Shown: positions 1 to 9,506, numbered from the stretch's first letter. The stretch is DNA of 64,000 bases from JBFWYO01 sp050186335 (GCA_050186335.1 JBFWYO010000008.1:1-64000), one strand, 5' to 3'. Notes: generated by a model not told the origin, from the sequence alone. Made by a program: numbers and translations.

Positions 1-1410
1 AAGATGTTCGATGGTCTGGTGACTTATGATTTCGCTTTCAATCTCAAGCCGCAACTCGCCGAATCCTGGCAAGTCAGCGACGACGGCATGACCATCCGGT
101 TTAATCTGCGCCGCGGCGTGAAGTGGCACGACGGCAAGAATTTCACGTCCGACGATGTCGCATTTTCGATTCTGAAGGTTTGGAAGATCGCTCATGCACG
201 AGGGCGCTCGACTTTCGCAAACGTTACTTCGGTCGAGACCCCCGATGCGCACACGGCGATCATGAAGCTTTCGGCGCCCGCGCCATATCTGATGAACGCG
301 CTGGCATCGATGGAGTCGCAGATCGTCGCCAAACATGTGTACGACGGCAAGGATCTGCAGACCAATCCCGCCAACAATGCGCCGATTGGGACCGGGCCGT
401 TCAAGTTTGCGGAATGGAAAAAGGGCGGCCACATCATTCTCGACCGCAATCCGGATTATTGGGATAAGCCCAAGCCGCATCTCGATCGTGTCGTCATTCG
501 ATTCGTGCCCGATGCCGGCGGACGCGCTGCGGCGCTCGAATCGAAGGAAGCCGATCTCGCCGGCATGAGCATTATCCCGCTCAACGAAGTGCGGCGCTTG
601 GGTCAGTTGTCCCATCTCGGAGTGGAGACAAAGGGATACGAGTATCTGGCCATCGTGAGCTATCTGGCTTTCAATCTCGACCGCGAGCCGTTCAAGGATG
701 TCCGCGTTCGGCGCGCAATTGCGCACGCGATCGACCGCAGCTTCGTCAATCGAGTGATATGGTTTGGGTACGGAAAACCGGCAACTGGCCCGATCCATGC
801 CGCCTTGGTCAAAGCCTACTCCGCGGACGTTCCAAACCACGCATTCAACATTGCATTGGCAGAAAAACTGCTCGACGAAGCCGGGCTGAAAAAGGGCGCT
901 AATGGCGTCCGGTTCAAGATTTCTCACGACTACATGCCGTTTGGCGAGCAGTTCGTGCGGCTCGGCGAATACTTGAAACAGGCCCTTGGCAAGGTCGGCA
1001 TTGAAGTCGAAATCCGGAATCAGGATTACGCCACTTTCGTAAAGCGCGTATTCACCGATCGCGATTTTGATTTGATTAGCTTTTTTGCGAATAACGCATC
1101 GGACCCGACCATCGGCGTCCAACGCTTCTACTGGTCCAAGAATTTTCAGCCGGGCGTCGCTTTTTCGAACTCGGCAAAATACTTGAATCCGGCGATGGAC
1201 AAGCTCCTCGAAGGCGCCCAGGTCGAGCCCAACGAGGCGAAGCGCAAAGCCCTTTTTGCCGAGATGCAAAAACTGGCGATGACCGACCTGCCGTACCTTC
1301 CGTTGACTCACCTCGACATGGTCACGATCTACAATAAGCGCGTCCGCAATCACACGATCACGGCCGACGGCGTGCACGCCAATTTTGCCGACGTCTATAT
1401 CCAGGATTGA
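1..1410 (+). CDS. ABC transporter substrate-binding protein, SBP_bac_5 (dipeptide/oligopeptide) family, 5' partial
   Basis: Periplasmic solute-binding component of a Dpp/Opp-type importer. The reading frame is open from base 1, so the start and signal peptide lie outside the window. The visible part begins at the family segment FDGLVTYDF and continues through the typical LRxGVKWHDG stretch, NPDYW and a C-terminal LPYLPL region, about 470 residues in all. Family SBP_bac_5 proteins are usually 500-550 residues, so perhaps 60-80 residues are missing. It heads a five-gene ABC operon; a permease gene follows after 38 bases. The ligand cannot be told from sequence; the family binds peptides, nickel, opines, sugars and other small molecules. 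Confidence 0.93.
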   Translation, partial: KMFDGLVTYDFAFNLKPQLAESWQVSDDGMTIRFNLRRGVKWHDGKNFTSDDVAFSILKVWKIAHARGRSTFANVTSVETPDAHTAIMKLSAPAPYLMNALASMESQIVAKHVYDGKDLQTNPANNAPIGTGPFKFAEWKKGGHIILDRNPDYWDKPKPHLDRVVIRFVPDAGGRAAALESKEADLAGMSIIPLNEVRRLGQLSHLGVETKGYEYLAIVSYLAFNLDREPFKDVRVRRAIAHAIDRSFVNRVIWFGYGKPATGPIHAALVKAYSADVPNHAFNIALAEKLLDEAGLKKGANGVRFKISHDYMPFGEQFVRLGEYLKQALGKVGIEVEIRNQDYATFVKRVFTDRDFDLISFFANNASDPTIGVQRFYWSKNFQPGVAFSNSAKYLNPAMDKLLEGAQVEPNEAKRKALFAEMQKLAMTDLPYLPLTHLDMVTIYNKRVRNHTITADGVHANFADVYIQD

Positions 1411-1448
1411 TCGCGCAACGCCGCGACTGATTGAGGGACCGAACTCGC

Positions 1449-2426
1449 ATGCGGCGGCTGGGACGGTATTTGGTACGGCGGCTGGCGCAGGCGGCTCTGG
1501 TTGTCTTGTGCGTCATTATCCTCACTTTCGTGCTCCTGCATCTGATGCCGGGCGACATTGTTGATGTGCTCGCGGGCGAAGCGAGCGCAACCGATATCGG
1601 CTACCTGCAAGATCTCAGGCAAAAATTTGGCCTGGATCGCCCGTTTCTCGAACAACTCGGCATCTTCGTGTGGCGAATGGTGCAATTCGATCTTGGCCAC
1701 TCATTCCGACACAACATGCCGGTATTCGACCTGATCGCGGATCGCCTACCCGCCACGCTGCTTTTGCTTTTGACCGCGATTGTTCTCGCAATCGCGCTCG
1801 GTGTCGTTCTAGGTGTCACCGCCGCACGGCGCATCGGAACTCCGATCGACGCCGCAATTTCGGTGCTTTCGATTCTATTTTACGCGACGCCGGTGTTCTG
1901 GATCGGGCTGATGCTGATCGTGCTTTTCACGGTTACGCTGCAATGGCTGCCGAGCAGCGGCATGACCACGATCGGCGCAAATAATGGGAGCATGGACTAC
2001 CTCGTCGATGTGGCTCGGCATTTGGTCATGCCTGCGGTAACTCTCGCGCTATTTTATGTCGCCCTTTACACGCGGATCATGCGCGCCTCGATGCTTGAGG
2101 TGCTGCGGCTCGACTATATTCGGGCGGCACGTGCGCTTGGACTGCCGAGCAGGCGCGTCGCATTTCAACACGCGTTGCCGAATGCGATTCTGCCCATGAT
2201 AACGCTTGTCGGCGTACAGGTTGGCCACCTTTTGGGCGGCGCCATCCTCGTCGAAACCGTGTTTGGCTGGCCGGGCATCGGCCGCCTCGCGTTCGAAGCT
2301 GTGTTCCAGCGAGACCTAAACCTATTGCTTGGAATCTTGTTCTTTAGCGCGCTTCTGGTGGTCGCCATCAATTTACTCATCGATCTGCTTTACGCCTGGA
2401 TCGACCCGCGGATCGAACTTGGATAG
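1449..2426 (+). CDS. ABC transporter permease, DppB/OppB type
   Basis: Inner-membrane permease of the peptide-type importer. It starts with the family N-terminus RRLGRYLVRRLAQ and has about six hydrophobic segments. The BPD_transp_1 cytoplasmic coupling loop is visible as RAARALGLPSRRVAFQHALPN, followed by GGAILVETVFGWPGIGRL, a very characteristic DppB stretch. An in-frame TTG lies 18 bases upstream at 1431, but the ATG at 1449 gives the normal family start. The end overlaps the next permease gene. At 325 residues the length is normal for DppB. Confidence 0.94.
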   Translation: MRRLGRYLVRRLAQAALVVLCVIILTFVLLHLMPGDIVDVLAGEASATDIGYLQDLRQKFGLDRPFLEQLGIFVWRMVQFDLGHSFRHNMPVFDLIADRLPATLLLLLTAIVLAIALGVVLGVTAARRIGTPIDAAISVLSILFYATPVFWIGLMLIVLFTVTLQWLPSSGMTTIGANNGSMDYLVDVARHLVMPAVTLALFYVALYTRIMRASMLEVLRLDYIRAARALGLPSRRVAFQHALPNAILPMITLVGVQVGHLLGGAILVETVFGWPGIGRLAFEAVFQRDLNLLLGILFFSALLVVAINLLIDLLYAWIDPRIELG

Positions 2427-3273
2427 AACCGGCGCGATTCCGGCCTTCTGGCGGCGCTATCGGCGCAATCGAGCCGCTGTGACGGGACTGACGATCATTT
2501 TGCTGGTCGTCGCGCTGGCCGCGCTCGCGCCATCTCTCGTCGCATTCGGCCCATGGGAAATTGCCGGCCCGCCGTTTCTATGGCCAGGCGAAGATTCCGT
2601 ACATAGACTCGGCACCGATGTGCTTGGCCGCGATATCCTGTCCGGCCTCCTTCACGGCGCGCGCGTTTCCTTGTTGATCGGGATTTCGGCGACGCTCGCT
2701 GCCGTGTTCGTCGGCACCGCGATTGGCGCGTTTGCCGGATACTTTGGCGGGATTATCGACGACATTCTCATGCGATTGACGGAAGTCTTTCAGACTGTGC
2801 CCCCCTTTCTGTTTGCGGTCGTCATTCTGGCTGCTTTCAAGCCTTCGATTGGTACCATCATTGCTGCAATCTCGGTCGTTTCATGGCCGGCAGTGGCACG
2901 GCTGGTACGTGGCGAAGCAATGCGGCTGCGCAATGCGGAGTTTGTTCAGTCTTGCATAGGCATCGGCATGAGCGATCTGCGCATCATCGTGACGCAGATA
3001 CTGCCGAACTGCCTCGCCCCGATCGTCGTCACCGGCTCGCTGATGGTTGCGACTGCGATCTTGACCGAAGCCGGCCTCGCCTTCCTCACCCTTTCGGATC
3101 CCAACGTCATGAGTTGGGGTACGATGATTAGTATCGGCCGGGAGGCTTTACGTTCTTCTTGGTACATGGTCGCGTTGCCGGGTACGGCCATCATGCTGAC
3201 GGTGCTCGCTATTAATTTGGCCGGCGACGGATTGAATGATGCGCTCAATCCGAGACTGAGGCAGAGCGCATGA
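2419..3273 (+). CDS. ABC transporter permease, DppC/OppC type
   Basis: Second membrane subunit of the importer. Visible family features are WRRYRRNRAAVTGL at the N-terminus, HRLGTDVLGRDILSGLLHGARVSL (typical DppC motif), several transmembrane segments, and a C-terminal GDGLNDALNPR that is near-diagnostic for DppC. The proposed start is TTG at 2419, which overlaps the stop of the upstream permease by 8 bases; the open frame extends further upstream but that part is out-of-frame coding of the previous gene. About 284 residues. An ATGA overlap links it to the ATPase downstream. Confidence 0.92.
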   Translation: MDRTGAIPAFWRRYRRNRAAVTGLTIILLVVALAALAPSLVAFGPWEIAGPPFLWPGEDSVHRLGTDVLGRDILSGLLHGARVSLLIGISATLAAVFVGTAIGAFAGYFGGIIDDILMRLTEVFQTVPPFLFAVVILAAFKPSIGTIIAAISVVSWPAVARLVRGEAMRLRNAEFVQSCIGIGMSDLRIIVTQILPNCLAPIVVTGSLMVATAILTEAGLAFLTLSDPNVMSWGTMISIGREALRSSWYMVALPGTAIMLTVLAINLAGDGLNDALNPRLRQSA

Positions 3274-4265
3274 CAGGCCGTGCGCCGATCCTGCTGGACG
3301 TACGGGAGCTTGAGACGTCTGTCATCGGCCGCACGAGCCGATTGGCGCTCGTGCGAAATGTCACGTTCGCCCTGTCGCGCGGCGAAACGCTCGCGCTGGT
3401 GGGTGAATCCGGCTGCGGCAAATCGATGACCGCACTGTCTATTCTGCAGATCTTGCCCGATCCACCCTGCCGCATCACGGGCGGCTCGGTGCGGTTCGAC
3501 GGTGCAGAACTGGTCGGACTTACGGATCGAGAGATGTGCGCGATCCGCGGACGGCGGATTGCCATGATTTTCCAGGAGCCGATGACGTCGCTAAATCCGG
3601 TCCTTTCGATCGGCCGGCAGGTCACCGATGCAATCCGAGCGCACCGCGCAATGGCGCGCAGCGCGGCGCAGGCGCGGGCGATTGAGCTGCTTCAACTCGT
3701 CGAGATTCCTGACCCGAAACGGCGCCTTCGCGAGTACCCGCATCAACTATCCGGCGGCATGCGCCAACGGGTGATGATTGCCATGGCGCTCGGGGCGCAG
3801 CCGGAGCTATTGATAGCGGATGAGCCTACGACTGCGCTTGACGCAACGATCCAGGCCCAGATTCTCGCGTTGTTGACTGGCTTGAAGAACCGACTCGGAC
3901 TCGCAATTCTGTTCATCACGCATAATCTGGGGCTAGTGGCGGAGTACGCGGACCGGGTTGCGGTGATGTATGCCGGGCGGATCGTCGAGGAAGGACCCGT
4001 GCGGGACGTGTTAGCCGCGCCGGCGCACCCATATACGCGCGGCCTGCTTGGCGCTCGGCCGCACGCGCGGCGAGCCGGCGAGCCGCGGCAGCGTCTCGTC
4101 GAGATCCCAGGTCAGGTGCCCCAGCCGGCTGCGCTTCCGCGCGGATGCCCTTTTGCGCCACGCTGCCCAAATGCGATCACGGGCTGTGGTGCTGCCGAAC
4201 CCCCGCTCGAGGAACGCGGGCCGAATCGTCGCCGCGTAGCCTGCATTCGCATCGGTGAGGCTTAG
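3270..4265 (+). CDS. ABC transporter ATP-binding protein, DppD/OppD type
   Basis: Cytoplasmic ATPase of the peptide-type importer, 331 residues. Walker A GESGCGKS lies at residues 45-52, the Q-loop at IFQEPMTSLNP, the ABC signature at LSGGMRQRVMIAMAL and Walker B at LLIADEPTTALD. The C-terminal oligopeptide/dipeptide extension with CPFAPRCP (cysteine cluster typical of this subfamily, associated with an Fe-S site in some members) is present. Its ATG overlaps the stop of the permease gene (ATGA), which indicates translational coupling. Confidence 0.95.
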   Translation: MTGRAPILLDVRELETSVIGRTSRLALVRNVTFALSRGETLALVGESGCGKSMTALSILQILPDPPCRITGGSVRFDGAELVGLTDREMCAIRGRRIAMIFQEPMTSLNPVLSIGRQVTDAIRAHRAMARSAAQARAIELLQLVEIPDPKRRLREYPHQLSGGMRQRVMIAMALGAQPELLIADEPTTALDATIQAQILALLTGLKNRLGLAILFITHNLGLVAEYADRVAVMYAGRIVEEGPVRDVLAAPAHPYTRGLLGARPHARRAGEPRQRLVEIPGQVPQPAALPRGCPFAPRCPNAITGCGAAEPPLEERGPNRRRVACIRIGEA

Positions 4266-4272
4266 TTCCGCG

Positions 4273-5289
4273 ATGTCCGTATTACTGCAGATCGATGATC
4301 TCGCCGTGCACTACCCGACCCGAGACGGCCTGGTGCACGCGGTCGACGGTGTAAGCCTGAACATTGAAAGTGGCCAAACGATCGGCCTGGTCGGCGAATC
4401 CGGTTGTGGCAAATCGACGCTCGGCAAAGCAATCATGGGCCTCGTGGCTCCGACGGCCGGACGGTTGCTGCTAGAAGGGACCGAGCTTGGCCATCTGTCG
4501 CGGGCCGCGCGGCGGCCCTTCGCGAGGCGGATCCAGATGGTCTTTCAAGACCCGTTTTCATCGCTCAATCCGCGCAAGTCTATCGGACGGATTGTCGAGG
4601 AACCGTTGGCGATTCATGACGCCGGCACGCGAGCAACGCGGACGCGCCGCGTCGACGATCTATTGCGGCAGGTTGGCATTTCTCCATCGTTACGCGACCG
4701 GCTACCTCACGAGTTTTCCGGCGGCCAGCGCCAGCGCATCGGCATTGCGCGAGCCTTGGCGCTGAATCCCCGACTGCTCATCTGCGACGAGCCGGTCTCG
4801 GCGCTCGACCTGTCGATCCAGGCGCAGGTGCTCAATCTGCTTGTCGATCTGCAGACCGAATTGAACCTGACCTATCTGTTTATTTCCCACGACCTAACGG
4901 TTGTGCGGCACATATCGGATTTAGTCGCCGTGATGTATCTCGGCAGGATTGTGGAATTCGCGGCGACCGATGTTCTATTCGACAACCCGCAGCATCCCTA
5001 CACGCGCGCCTTAATTGACGCCGCACCTGCCGATGCCGTCACGGGCGCCAGGAGACACAGCCGGCTCATTCTCGAAGGTGAAGTGCCAAGCCCGATCAAG
5101 ATTCCGCCCGGCTGCCGATTCCATACACGCTGCCCGATGGCGGAACCGCGATGCCGGGTCGAGGTGCCTGCGCTCGCTCTACGGCGCGATGGGCGGATGA
5201 GTGCCTGTCATCTCGCCGGCGACCCCGCGATTCAAGTGCAAGAAGACCGGTCCGACCTTCGGCAAGATCTCGACAGGAGTCAGTTATGA
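4273..5289 (+). CDS. ABC transporter ATP-binding protein, DppF/OppF type
   Basis: Second ATPase of the heterodimeric importer motor, about 338 residues. Walker A GESGCGKST, Q-loop FQDPFSSLNP, signature FSGGQRQRIGIARAL, Walker B LLICDEPVSALD and the C-terminal CRFHTRCPMAEPRC cysteine segment are all visible. A GTG at 4255 is also in frame, but the ATG at 4273 begins directly before the family N-terminus (LLQIDDLAVHY). The stop overlaps the ATG of the isomerase gene by four bases (ATGA at 5286), so the downstream enzyme belongs to the same transcript. Confidence 0.95.
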   Translation: MSVLLQIDDLAVHYPTRDGLVHAVDGVSLNIESGQTIGLVGESGCGKSTLGKAIMGLVAPTAGRLLLEGTELGHLSRAARRPFARRIQMVFQDPFSSLNPRKSIGRIVEEPLAIHDAGTRATRTRRVDDLLRQVGISPSLRDRLPHEFSGGQRQRIGIARALALNPRLLICDEPVSALDLSIQAQVLNLLVDLQTELNLTYLFISHDLTVVRHISDLVAVMYLGRIVEFAATDVLFDNPQHPYTRALIDAAPADAVTGARRHSRLILEGEVPSPIKIPPGCRFHTRCPMAEPRCRVEVPALALRRDGRMSACHLAGDPAIQVQEDRSDLRQDLDRSQL

Positions 5290-5879
5290 CCGACGTAGAG
5301 TATTTCTATACCCTGTCTTCGCCTTGGGCATATTTTGCCGGACCGCAAATTAGCGAAATGGCCAAACGACTGGGCGTTCGCTTCATACATAAGCCGTTCG
5401 ACTTCATCGAAGTCGTGCCGAAAACCGGCGGCATCCCGCTTCGCACACGGCCGCAGCCGCGCCAAGCCTATCACGCCGTGGAACTTGACCGCTGGCGGAA
5501 ATACTTGAATATGCCGCTCAATTTGAAGCCCCGCTATTATCCGACCAACAATAAGCCTGCCGGCCACATGGTGATCGCGACGCAATTGCGCGGCCTCGAT
5601 CCTCAGCCTTTGGCGTTCGCTCTGCTTCGCGCGCTATGGGGTGAGGAACGCGACATCTCGGCCCCGAATGTTCGCCGCGAGATCGCGAACGACGTCGGTT
5701 TGGATGGCGCCGCTCTGCTCGACGCCGAAACGGCGCCCGAGACCCTTGCCGCATATCAGGCAAACAGCGATCGCTGTATCGACGTCGGTGTTTTCGGTTC
5801 GCCGACCTTCGTGTTAAAGGGCGAGTTGTTCTGGGGCCAAGATCGGCTAACGTTTCTGGAACGCGCCATTGCGAGATGA
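5286..5879 (+). CDS. 2-hydroxychromene-2-carboxylate isomerase-like protein (DsbA/GST-kappa thioredoxin fold)
   Basis: 197 residues. The N-terminus DVEYFYTLSSPWAYFAG matches the DSBA-like HCCA isomerase family, with a Ser-Pro-Trp-Ala-Tyr segment where these enzymes have the catalytic or glutathione-facing serine, and the C-terminal VFGSPTFVLKGELFWGQDRL is the usual substrate/glutathione-binding end. Family members isomerise 2-hydroxychromene-2-carboxylate in naphthalene degradation or act as GST-kappa-like enzymes. A preceding AGGAG site and an ATGA overlap with the transporter ATPase decide the start. The coupling suggests that it acts on the imported compound; this is inference. Confidence 0.88.
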   Translation: MTDVEYFYTLSSPWAYFAGPQISEMAKRLGVRFIHKPFDFIEVVPKTGGIPLRTRPQPRQAYHAVELDRWRKYLNMPLNLKPRYYPTNNKPAGHMVIATQLRGLDPQPLAFALLRALWGEERDISAPNVRREIANDVGLDGAALLDAETAPETLAAYQANSDRCIDVGVFGSPTFVLKGELFWGQDRLTFLERAIAR

Positions 5880-6107
5880 CCTAATTCGACTCTGATCGCC
5901 GCTTTCGCTGACGCCTAATATTAATCAAAGCGAACGCGTGCGACGATTACACGAGGGAACTAGACGGCATGTGAGTCAATGCAAATCAATACTTTGAACT
6001 TTTCATGGTGCTTTACCGCGCCGATCATTTGCAGAGTTCGTGGATTCCACGCGTTCAATGGCTGCACTGACTTAAGCGTCGACCCGTATAATCGGTAGAC
6101 CCGGGAT

Positions 6108-6815
6108 TTACGCGCCGCCGAGATAGATCTGTTTGAGTTTCGGATCGTCCTTGAGCGCGGATGCGGTTCCGCGCAGCGCAATCTCGCCACGTTCCATCAC
6201 CAGCACCCGATCGGCGACCGAGAGGGCAAGATCGATCTGCTGTTCGACGATGACGATCGCCGCCCCCTGCCCGGCCCAACGTTTCAGGAAAGCCATGATC
6301 GGCGGGATAAGTGCCTGCGCCAGGCCGAGCGAAGGCTCGTCGCATAACAGTACTTTTGGGTCGCCGATGAATGCCTGCGCCAGAGCCAGCATTTGCTGCT
6401 GCCCGCCGCTGAGATCGCGCGCCCAGGAGGTGCGCTTTTCGGCGAGGATCGGGAATAGCGCCAGCACTTCCTCCGTCAACTGACGGACGCGCGTGGCGTT
6501 CGCGTTGATCGCTCCGCCGAGTTTGAGATTGTCGGTCACCGACATGCGCGGAAAGATTCGGTGGCCGTCGAGTACCAATCGGAGGCCGCGCCGCGCGATA
6601 TCCTCCGGTCCAAGGCCGGCAAGGTTCGTGCCGCCGAGACGAACACTGCCATCTGTCGGCTTGATGAAACCGGCCAGCGTCCGCAGGAGCGTCGATTTTC
6701 CAGCGCCGTTGCGGCCGAGAATAACCAGCATTTCGCCCGGTTTGGCTTCGAAATCCACGCCGCGCAGGACGGGGACGCGGCCATAACCTGAATGCAGCCC
6801 GGTCACTTCAAGCAT
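6108..6815 (-). CDS. ABC transporter ATP-binding protein LivF type
   Basis: Cytoplasmic ATPase for a branched-chain-amino-acid-type (HAAT) importer, 235 residues as is normal for LivF. Walker A GRNGAGKS (residues 34-41), signature LSGGQQQMLALAQAF, Walker B VLLCDEPSLGLA and the LivF-typical MERGEIALRGTA C-terminal region are visible. The start at 6815 lies 8 bases inside the end of the fused permease-ATPase gene, indicating coupled translation. Last gene of the Liv operon. The ligand is not predictable; the genomic setting beside lactone hydrolase and oxygenases argues for an aromatic or carboxylic acid rather than leucine (inference). Confidence 0.95.
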   Translation of the reverse strand: MLEVTGLHSGYGRVPVLRGVDFEAKPGEMLVILGRNGAGKSTLLRTLAGFIKPTDGSVRLGGTNLAGLGPEDIARRGLRLVLDGHRIFPRMSVTDNLKLGGAINANATRVRQLTEEVLALFPILAEKRTSWARDLSGGQQQMLALAQAFIGDPKVLLCDEPSLGLAQALIPPIMAFLKRWAGQGAAIVIVEQQIDLALSVADRVLVMERGEIALRGTASALKDDPKLKQIYLGGA

Positions 6816-8562
6816 CGCGCTCTCCGGTGAACAAGGCGCGAACGCGCGGATCCGACCGGATCGCCGCAGGCGCACCCTCGGCAACCAGTACGCCAGCATC
6901 AAGCACGGAAATGCGGTCGGCGACGCGCCAGACGAGCGAAAGGTCGTGTTCGATCAGTACCACGGTCTTGCCGAGCCGCTCCCGCAACAGGATGAGCATT
7001 CCGGCAAGTTCGTTGCGCTCGTCGGGCGCCAGACCGGCTGCGGGCTCGTCGAGAAGTACGATGTCGCCCTGCATTGCGGAGGCGCGCAGAACTTCGAGCA
7101 AGCGGCGTTGGGCATGCTGCAGGGCGTTCGACGACAGCGCCTGCCATTGCGTGCGAACCGGCTCCAGCGCGGTCAGAACGGGATTTGCCGCCGTGGCGCC
7201 ATGACCGGATTCGGCGCCCATCGTTACGTTGTCCCAAATCGACAGATCGTCGAATATCCGCGGCGTCTGAAACGTGCGCGCGACCCCGAGGGCGGGAATC
7301 CGGTGCGGCGGCAGGCGCCCGATATCCTGCCCATGTATTCGAATCGTGCCGCTGTCGAGCCGTATGAGCCCGGAGAAAGCATTCAGCAGCGTGGTCTTAC
7401 CCGAACCGTTCGGTCCGACGATGCCGTGGATTGCGCCGCGCGCGATGGTCAGATCGATGGCGTTAAGCGCTGCAACATTGCCGAACCGCTTCGTCGCGCC
7501 GCGAACTTCGATCGACGGCGACATATCCGCATGCGCAATTTCAGATTGGGGCAAGGCCACAATGGTCTTGGCTGCGGCGATCGAGATTGTCGCCGTCGGC
7601 GCCGGCGGGCGACGGCTGCGGATGAAGCGCTCGAGCGAGCCCACGACGCCGTCGGGAAAGACCAGCATGATAAAGAGCGCGGCGATGCCGTAGCCGAGCA
7701 ATCTATAATCCGCAAGATCGACCAACAGCACGTTCGGGATCAGATAAAGCAGCCACGCGCCAACCACCGGGCCGAGCACGCGTCCGCTGCCGCCGACGAT
7801 CACGGCAAAAAAGAAGTACATCGAAAGCTCGACCCGGAACGCGTAAGGGCTGACGAAACCAAGCAGCGGCGTGTACAGCACCCCCGCGACCCCAGTTCCC
7901 AGTGCCGCCATGAGAAACGCGAAGAACCGCATGTGACCGGGCCCAATGCCCAGCGTTTGCGCGGCTTCGGGGCTCACCGAGGCGACCCGCATGCGGCGCC
8001 CGATGACCGAGGCGCGAAGCCTCCGATGCAGGAAGATCACAGCGCACACGAAGGCCATTATCAGCAACGACAAGGGCATGAGTTTGCCGGCAAACGGTAC
8101 CGTGATCGCCGTGGGTGTGATCGTGATACCGTTGATGCCCTTGGTGACCGCATCAAACGCCACGAGCAACTCGGGGAAGACGACCGCGGCGCTCAGCGAA
8201 ACGAATCCGAGATAATAGCCCTGCACGCGGAGCGACGGCAGCGCATAGGCCAGGCCAAGCAGAACCGCGAACACGATCCCGACGGCGAAGCCCATCCATA
8301 GCGGCTGACCGTTGACCGCGGTAACGATGCCGACCGTATACGCCGCAAGGCCGAAGATCGCACCCTGGCCGAACGAAACCTGCCCGGCATCCGACAGCAG
8401 CATGTTCTGCAGCACGGCAACGGCCACGAACAGATTCACAAGCAGAAAATTATGGTGCCAGTAGGCGCTATCGAGCACGCCCGAAACCACGATCGTGACG
8501 ACGACCATCGCGAGCGAGGCGAAAAACTGGCTGTTTTCGCCGGTACGTCCGATGACCTTCAT
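6808..8562 (-). CDS. Fused branched-chain amino acid-type ABC permease (LivM) and ATP-binding protein (LivG)
   Basis: One 584-residue polypeptide with two subunits in tandem. Residues 1-315 are a LivM permease with about eight to ten membrane segments, including QNMLLSDAGQVSFGQGAIFGLAAYT and a GGSGRVLGPVVGAW motif. After a linker rich in Ala, Pro and Thr (about 316-348), residues 350-584 form a LivG ATPase: Walker A GPNGSGKT (383-390), Walker B VLLDEPAAGLAPDE, and the LivG-type C-terminus. The signature segment reads NALQHAQRRLLEVLRA rather than the usual LSxGQ, so the ABC signature looks degenerate. Such fusions occur in other proteobacterial HAAT operons. Confidence 0.93.
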   Translation of the reverse strand: MKVIGRTGENSQFFASLAMVVVTIVVSGVLDSAYWHHNFLLVNLFVAVAVLQNMLLSDAGQVSFGQGAIFGLAAYTVGIVTAVNGQPLWMGFAVGIVFAVLLGLAYALPSLRVQGYYLGFVSLSAAVVFPELLVAFDAVTKGINGITITPTAITVPFAGKLMPLSLLIMAFVCAVIFLHRRLRASVIGRRMRVASVSPEAAQTLGIGPGHMRFFAFLMAALGTGVAGVLYTPLLGFVSPYAFRVELSMYFFFAVIVGGSGRVLGPVVGAWLLYLIPNVLLVDLADYRLLGYGIAALFIMLVFPDGVVGSLERFIRSRRPPAPTATISIAAAKTIVALPQSEIAHADMSPSIEVRGATKRFGNVAALNAIDLTIARGAIHGIVGPNGSGKTTLLNAFSGLIRLDSGTIRIHGQDIGRLPPHRIPALGVARTFQTPRIFDDLSIWDNVTMGAESGHGATAANPVLTALEPVRTQWQALSSNALQHAQRRLLEVLRASAMQGDIVLLDEPAAGLAPDERNELAGMLILLRERLGKTVVLIEHDLSLVWRVADRISVLDAGVLVAEGAPAAIRSDPRVRALFTGERDA

Positions 8563-8593
8563 GAGTGGGTTCTCGCGCGCACGCCGGACCCGA

Positions 8594-9472
8594 TCAAACG
8601 CGCCGGCCGGTAGCGTGGCCGAACAATCCTTCGGGGCGCAGCATCAGAACCGCTATGAGAACCACGAGCGAAATGACGCTCTGATACTCGCCGCCATACT
8701 GAAACGCCGCGTACATGGAAATAACACCGATGCCGAGCCCGCCGACAAGGGCGCCGGTGTTGCTGCCGAGGCCGCCGATCACAGCGGCGACAAAGCCGTT
8801 CATCGAATAGGCAATGCCCGAATCGTTGGCCATTGAGATGATCGGCGCCGCGGCATACCCGATCGAGCCGGTGATCATGCCGCTGATCACGAACGCGTAA
8901 AGCTGCAACCGGCGAACGCGCAAGCCCGCAGCACGGGCGGCATCGAGATCCTGGGCGATGGCACGCATGGCGATGCCCATGCGCGTGGCGCGGTGGAACC
9001 AATGCAGCGCCGCCCACCATGCCAGCGCCAGCGCGGTCGACAGTATGTAAGGCATGGGCGTGCGCGTGCCGAGCAGCGGCACGCTGGCAAATGGGCTGCG
9101 CACGTTCACCGACTCGCTCCCGATCACCACCAGGATAATCGCGTTGATGATAACCGCAGTGGCGAGCGTACTGACGAGCCAGGAATGCTGCTCGACCGAA
9201 GATCGCAACGGCAGCAAGGTGATGAAGCCCTGAAAGCCGACAGCCAGGCCGAGGACCACCACCGCGATCGCCAGCACGACGGGCCAGGCCCACCCGCCCA
9301 GGCTGCCCGCCAAGGAAGCGGCCGCGAACAAGCCGCCGACAACCAGGAAATTGCCTTGGGCGAAATTCAGGACACCGCTCGCGCTGTGAACGATGTTGAA
9401 GCTCATCGCGATCAGCGCATAGATCGCGCCGATCCCGATGCCCCGAATCAGGATAATCGTAAGTTCATCCAT
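8594..9472 (-). CDS. Branched-chain amino acid-type ABC permease, LivH
   Basis: Inner-membrane permease of 292 residues starting MDELTIILIRGIGIGAIYAL, the standard LivH N-terminus. The LivH marker segments GVLNFAQGNFLVVGG, RAAGLRVRRLQLYAFVISG and AAVIGGLGSNTGALVGGLGIG are present, with about eight hydrophobic segments. The start was placed at 9472 because the 33 residues upstream in the open frame are Arg-rich and unlike the family. It lies between the binding-protein gene and the LivM-LivG fusion with 31-34 base gaps. Confidence 0.94.
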   Translation of the reverse strand: MDELTIILIRGIGIGAIYALIAMSFNIVHSASGVLNFAQGNFLVVGGLFAAASLAGSLGGWAWPVVLAIAVVVLGLAVGFQGFITLLPLRSSVEQHSWLVSTLATAVIINAIILVVIGSESVNVRSPFASVPLLGTRTPMPYILSTALALAWWAALHWFHRATRMGIAMRAIAQDLDAARAAGLRVRRLQLYAFVISGMITGSIGYAAAPIISMANDSGIAYSMNGFVAAVIGGLGSNTGALVGGLGIGVISMYAAFQYGGEYQSVISLVVLIAVLMLRPEGLFGHATGRRV

Positions 9473-9506
9473 CGCTCGTCCGCCGCCGCGCGCGCCGCGT
9501 TGCCGC

